NCBI GenBank assembly: GCA_017383785.1 | Contig: JAFNVD010000079.1 | Span: 1 to 8,133 of the forward strand | Length of the DNA stretch: 8,133 nucleotides | Reading direction: 5' to 3' | Origin: Peptococcaceae bacterium | GTDB lineage: Bacteria > Bacillota > Peptococcia > Peptococcales > Peptococcaceae | In this document: positions 5,997 to 8,133 of the stretch, one piece after another | Layout: each line of letters begins with the position of its first letter | Position numbering within the stretch: the first letter of the stretch is position 1 | Translations under genes and position numbers: made by a program | Notes under the pieces: model-generated | Databases searched by the model: none | What the model was told of the DNA's origin: nothing | What the model saw: the letters and a program-made list of their open reading frames with translations, nothing else

Positions 5997-6941
5997 ATGT
6001 CTGTTGAAAATAAAGTTTGTAATACAATACTGGAAGCCATGGGCCATACTCCTATGATTCGACTGAATCGTATGGTAGATGCCGATAGTGCCGATGTACT
6101 GGTAAAGTTTGAAGGCTTGAATGTAGGCGGTTCTATCAAAACACGCACCGCATTTGCTATGATTGAAGCTGCGGAGCAAAAAGGCTTGCTGCACAAGGAT
6201 AGTATCATTGTAGAGCCTACCAGTGGTAATCAAGGGGTAGGCATTGCATTGGTGGCAGCTGTAAAAGGGTATAAAAGCATTATTATTATGCCTGACTCTG
6301 TTAGTGAAGAACGTCGTAAACTGGTGCAAAACTATGGTGCAGAAGTGGTGCTGGTACATGATGCCGGTGATATTGGTGCATGTATTATGGAATGTGCTGC
6401 GACTGCAAAACGCATGGCAGAGGAAAATCCAAATGTATATGTACCACAGCAGTTTGAAAACCCGGCCAATGTGATGGCACATCATACACAGACAGCCAAA
6501 GAAATTTTGGCGCAGACAGAGGGGATTGTCATCGATGGATATTGCAGCGGTATTGGTACAGGAGGCACCATCACAGGGGTAGGCGAAGTATTAAAAGAAG
6601 CCAATCCAAATATGGAAATTTGGGCAATTGAGCCGGAGCATGCAGCTATTTTATCCGGTGGCATTATTGGTACTCACATTCAAATGGGTATTGGCGATGG
6701 GTTGATTCCTGCTATTTTAAATCAGCACATTTATGATAATGTCGTAATCGTAACAGACGAGGAAGCACTGCAGACTGCCAAAGATTTGGCTCGTTTGGAA
6801 GGTTTGATGTGCGGTATTTCCAGCGGCACCAATGTAGCAGCTGCATTAAAAATGGCGAAAAAATTAGGAAAAGGCAAAATTGTAGTGACCATTTTGCCGG
6901 ATACAGCAGAACGCTATTTCAGCACAGCATTATTTGAATAA
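5997..6941 (+). CDS. Cysteine-synthase-like PLP-dependent enzyme with variant active-site motifs
   Basis: A fold-type II PLP enzyme of the cysteine synthase/cystathionine beta-synthase family, 314 aa, full length. Lys48 in GGSIKTRTA is the Schiff-base lysine; the phosphate loop is GTGGT (187-191) and the pyridine-N serine lies in GISSGTN (273-279). Two signatures differ from classical CysK: the usual KDR after the lysine is KTR (Thr49), and the substrate-carboxylate loop TSGNTG is TSGNQG (75-80). As I recall, close relatives in anaerobic Bacillota share these variants and are simply annotated as cysteine synthase. The likely reaction is beta-replacement on O-acetylserine or a related activated serine to give cysteine, but the donor cannot be read from sequence; another beta-substituted amino acid, or cystathionine-type chemistry, is possible. 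An AGAGGA site is 6 nt before the ATG. It ends at a strong terminator. Confidence 0.85.
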   Translation: MSVENKVCNTILEAMGHTPMIRLNRMVDADSADVLVKFEGLNVGGSIKTRTAFAMIEAAEQKGLLHKDSIIVEPTSGNQGVGIALVAAVKGYKSIIIMPDSVSEERRKLVQNYGAEVVLVHDAGDIGACIMECAATAKRMAEENPNVYVPQQFENPANVMAHHTQTAKEILAQTEGIVIDGYCSGIGTGGTITGVGEVLKEANPNMEIWAIEPEHAAILSGGIIGTHIQMGIGDGLIPAILNQHIYDNVVIVTDEEALQTAKDLARLEGLMCGISSGTNVAAALKMAKKLGKGKIVVTILPDTAERYFSTALFE

Positions 6942-6956
6942 GTAAATAAACAAACG

Positions 6957-6987
6957 AAAGCTGATGTCTTCGGATATCGGCTTTTTT
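6957..6987 (+). terminator. Intrinsic terminator with UUCG tetraloop
   Basis: A 12-bp stem (6957-6968 with 6973-6984, two G-U wobbles) is closed by a C(UUCG)G tetraloop and followed by a T run to 6987. This is a strong end for the coaE/PLP-enzyme transcript. Confidence 0.92.
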
Positions 6988-7031
6988 GTAAATATTTTTT
7001 TTATAAATACAGCAAGAGGAGTGGCAAAGAA

Positions 7032-7508
7032 ATGTCAATTGAAAAAGGGAGAGCGTATTTCGCACAGTTTGGTATGGAGGATCAAGTCATTGAATTTAAT
7101 GTGTCCAGTGCTACGGTAGAGTTGGCCGCAGCGGCGTTAAGCTGTGAGCCTAAGCGCATTGCTAAGACGTTATCCTTTTTGGTAAATGAACAGGCTATTT
7201 TGATTGTGGCAGCAGGCGACGCACGTATTGATAACCCAAAATACAAAGCGCAATTTGGCGTGAAAGCAAAAATGATTGCAGCAGAAGATGTAGAACCGAT
7301 GATTGGGCATGGCATTGGCGGGGTATGTCCGTTTGGGATTAATGAAGGTGTTACTGTATATTTGGACGAATCATTAAAACGGTTCACCACAGTATATCCG
7401 GCATGCGGTAGTGGAAATAGCGCTATAGAGTTAACCATTCCACAGCTAGAGCAGTATTCCGGCTATACGGCTTGGGTAGACGTGTGCAAAGACTGGCAGG
7501 AAGCATAG
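7032..7508 (+). CDS. YbaK/EbsC-family aminoacyl-tRNA deacylase-like protein
   Basis: A single-domain 158-aa protein of the YbaK/ProXp superfamily. These cytosolic enzymes hydrolyse mischarged tRNAs in trans; E. coli YbaK removes cysteine from Cys-tRNA-Pro made by prolyl-tRNA synthetase. The conserved lysine is Lys45 in RIAKTLSF, followed by GDARIDNPKYKAQFG (62-76), the glycine loop GHGIGGVCPFG (92-102), LDESLKRF (111-118) and YPACGSGNSAIELT (122-135). This layout is that of the Bacillota YbaK/EbsC-like group, whose exact amino acid specificity is not fixed by sequence. The ATG has GAGGAG 10 nt upstream, a slightly long spacing. I see no convincing promoter between the upstream terminator and the gene: there is a TATAAA at 7002-7007 without a matching -35 box. 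It converges on a tRNA-Pro gene 185 bp away. Confidence 0.88.
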   Translation: MSIEKGRAYFAQFGMEDQVIEFNVSSATVELAAAALSCEPKRIAKTLSFLVNEQAILIVAAGDARIDNPKYKAQFGVKAKMIAAEDVEPMIGHGIGGVCPFGINEGVTVYLDESLKRFTTVYPACGSGNSAIELTIPQLEQYSGYTAWVDVCKDWQEA

Positions 7509-7532
7509 ACAGTAAATAATGCTTAAAACAAC

Positions 7533-7587
7533 AAAAGCGAAGAATCTGTTGAAAATACGTTATCTTAACAGATTGCTTCGCTTTTTT
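7533..7587 (+). terminator. Intrinsic terminator of ybaK-like gene, possibly bidirectional
   Basis: A long stem, 7533-7550 with 7567-7585 (one bulged G at 7575), encloses a 16-nt loop and is followed by a T run to 7587. Read on the minus strand the tail is TTTTGTTGTTTT, so it may also stop transcripts that pass the tRNA terminator. Confidence 0.9.
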
Positions 7588-7651
7588 GTATGTAAAAATA
7601 TATTTGTTTGATAGAAATATCTGCTGAAACTGTGCAGCGAAAATGAACATA

Positions 7652-7685
7652 GAAAAAGAAAAAGGACGTCCAAATGAACGTCCTT
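7652..7685 (-). terminator. Intrinsic terminator of tRNA-Pro
   Basis: On the minus strand AAGGACGT (7685-7678) pairs perfectly with ACGTCCTT (7669-7662) around an 8-nt loop. It is followed by T-rich TTTCTTTTTCT. It starts 8 nt after the tRNA 3' end. Confidence 0.88.
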
Positions 7686-7692
7686 CGTTGAG

Positions 7693-7766
7693 TCGGGGTG
7701 GAGGGATTCGAACCCCCGGCCCCATGGTCCCAAACCACGTACTCTACCAAACTGAGCCACACCCCG
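7693..7766 (-). tRNA. tRNA-Pro (anticodon UGG)
   Basis: A complete 74-nt cloverleaf. The acceptor CGGGGTG pairs with CACCCCG, and the D arm is GCTC/GAGT. The anticodon stem is CGTGG/CCATG (one G-U) with loop TTTGGGA giving anticodon TGG (minus strand 7732-7730). The variable loop is GGGCC and the T arm GGGGG-TTCGAAT-CCCTC. The discriminator is A73. The 3' CCA is not encoded (the next bases are CTC), so it must be added by nucleotidyltransferase. UGG reads CCA and, with U34 modification, the other proline codons. Confidence 0.97.
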
Positions 7767-7782
7767 TCAACCAACGAAAATT

Positions 7783-7811
7783 ATTATATCTAATCCGGTT
7801 GTTTTTGTCAA
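7783..7811 (-). promoter_or_regulatory. Perfect-consensus promoter of tRNA-Pro
   Basis: Read on the minus strand: TTGACA (7811-7806), exactly 17 bp, TATAAT (7788-7783). Both hexamers match the sigma-A consensus at every position, as is common for stable-RNA genes. The transcript would start about 10 nt before the mature tRNA 5' end at 7766. Confidence 0.93.
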
Positions 7812-7839
7812 CATGTTTTTTAAACTTTTTTTAAAATTG

Positions 7840-7868
7840 TTGAATTTTTTTTCGAAATCCAGTACAAT
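7840..7868 (+). promoter_or_regulatory. Promoter of the pseudouridine synthase gene
   Basis: TTGAAT (7840-7845), a 17-bp spacer with a T run, and TACAAT (7863-7868). It is divergent from the tRNA-Pro promoter, with only 28 bp between the two -35 boxes. It gives a leader of about 70 nt. Confidence 0.75.
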
Positions 7869-7900
7869 AGTGAAGCAGAATAATATTACTGAATGATATA

Positions 7901-7924
7901 AAATTTGTTGAAAAATTTGTTGAA
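7901..7924 (+). repeat. Perfect 12-bp tandem duplication in the leader
   Basis: AAATTTGTTGAA occurs twice back to back in the 5' leader of the downstream gene, ending a few bases before its ribosome binding region. A related AAAATTGTTGAA lies at 7833-7844 over the -35 box. Confidence 0.8.
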
Positions 7925-7944
7925 ATAAAAGGATTGGTGACGAA

Positions 7945-8133
7945 ATGGCAGAGGAACGTTTACAAAAATATCTGGCTGCAGCCGGGGTAGCATCCCGCAG
8001 AGCCAGTGAAAAATTGATTTTGGATGGCAAAGTTGCTGTCAATGGTAAAGTCGTAAAAGAATTGGGCACCAAAGTCGTGCCTGGAAAAGATAAAGTAACA
8101 GTGGATGGCAAACCGGAAGAACGAAGGGCATAT
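7945..8133 (+). CDS. S4-domain rRNA pseudouridine synthase (RluB/RsuA type), 3' part missing
   Basis: The 63 visible residues are the N-terminal S4 RNA-binding domain of the RsuA/RluB/RluE/RluF family: ERLQKYLAAAGVASRRASEK (4-23) is the classic opening, followed by LILDGKVAVNGKVVKELGTKV and a VTVDGK strand. These enzymes convert a specific uridine of rRNA to pseudouridine. In Bacillota the common member is RluB, which modifies the peptidyl-transferase region of 23S rRNA, but the catalytic domain with its Asp lies beyond the window, so RsuA or RluB cannot be separated here. ATG 7945 is supported by GGTGA 4 nt upstream and AAGGA 11 nt upstream. It has its own promoter at 7840-7868. Confidence 0.93.
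   Translation, partial: MAEERLQKYLAAAGVASRRASEKLILDGKVAVNGKVVKELGTKVVPGKDKVTVDGKPEERRAY

Noticed and set aside
7654..7690. AAGGACGT...ACGTCCTT palindrome next to the tRNA considered as an integrase attachment site or repeat element
   Set aside because: On the minus strand it is a perfect hairpin plus T tract right after the tRNA, so a terminator explains it. No integrase or duplicated tRNA end is present.
7423..7834. Several short open frames through the tRNA-Pro region on both strands
   Set aside because: They translate across the tRNA cloverleaf and two terminator hairpins, so they cannot be real genes.
7834..7924. Three similar AAT(T)TGTTGAA segments considered as a small CRISPR-like or iteron array
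   Set aside because: Spacing is irregular, two copies are directly adjacent with no spacers, and no replication or cas gene is near.

Overview
The window looks like a housekeeping stretch of a Bacillota chromosome. GC content is moderate, the intergenic DNA is AT-rich, Shine-Dalgarno sites are strong, and promoters fit the sigma-A pattern well. The order polA, ytaF, coaE matches a Bacillus-type neighbourhood (polA-mutM-ytaF-coaE) with mutM missing. A Negativicutes-type anaerobe is my best guess, but nothing here proves the lineage. No mobile element, CRISPR array, phage gene or defence cassette is visible.

Left part (1-1387): two minus-strand genes form a probable operon read from a good promoter at 1198-1226. 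These are an Mrp/NBP35-type Fe-S P-loop ATPase with a repetitive cysteine-rich N-terminus, then an unrecognised small protein cut by the window edge. A small GIY-YIG protein gene of the UPF0213 type is divergent from them.

Middle (1736-6987): plus-strand genes for DNA polymerase I (931 aa, 3'-5' exonuclease site degenerate), a YtaF-like membrane protein, dephospho-CoA kinase and a cysteine-synthase-like PLP enzyme. The ytaF ribosome-binding site is buried in a 17-bp RNA hairpin that starts just after polA. coaE has its own near-consensus promoter, and a second near-consensus promoter lies inside the 3' end of coaE, in front of the PLP-enzyme gene. The block ends at a textbook C(UUCG)G terminator.

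Right part (7032-8133): a YbaK/EbsC-type aminoacyl-tRNA deacylase gene faces a tRNA-Pro(UGG) gene on the minus strand, and each has its own terminator. The tRNA gene has a perfect-consensus promoter (TTGACA-17-TATAAT). Back to back with it is the promoter of an S4-domain pseudouridine synthase gene that runs off the window. A cysteine-synthase homologue, a YbaK homologue (the E. coli protein clears Cys-tRNA-Pro) and tRNA-Pro therefore sit within 2 kb, which may or may not be meaningful. No clearly new multi-gene system is present. The best leads are the ytaF leader hairpin, the altered active-site motifs of the PLP enzyme, the cysteine/proline-tRNA neighbourhood and the uncharacterised partner gene of mrp.
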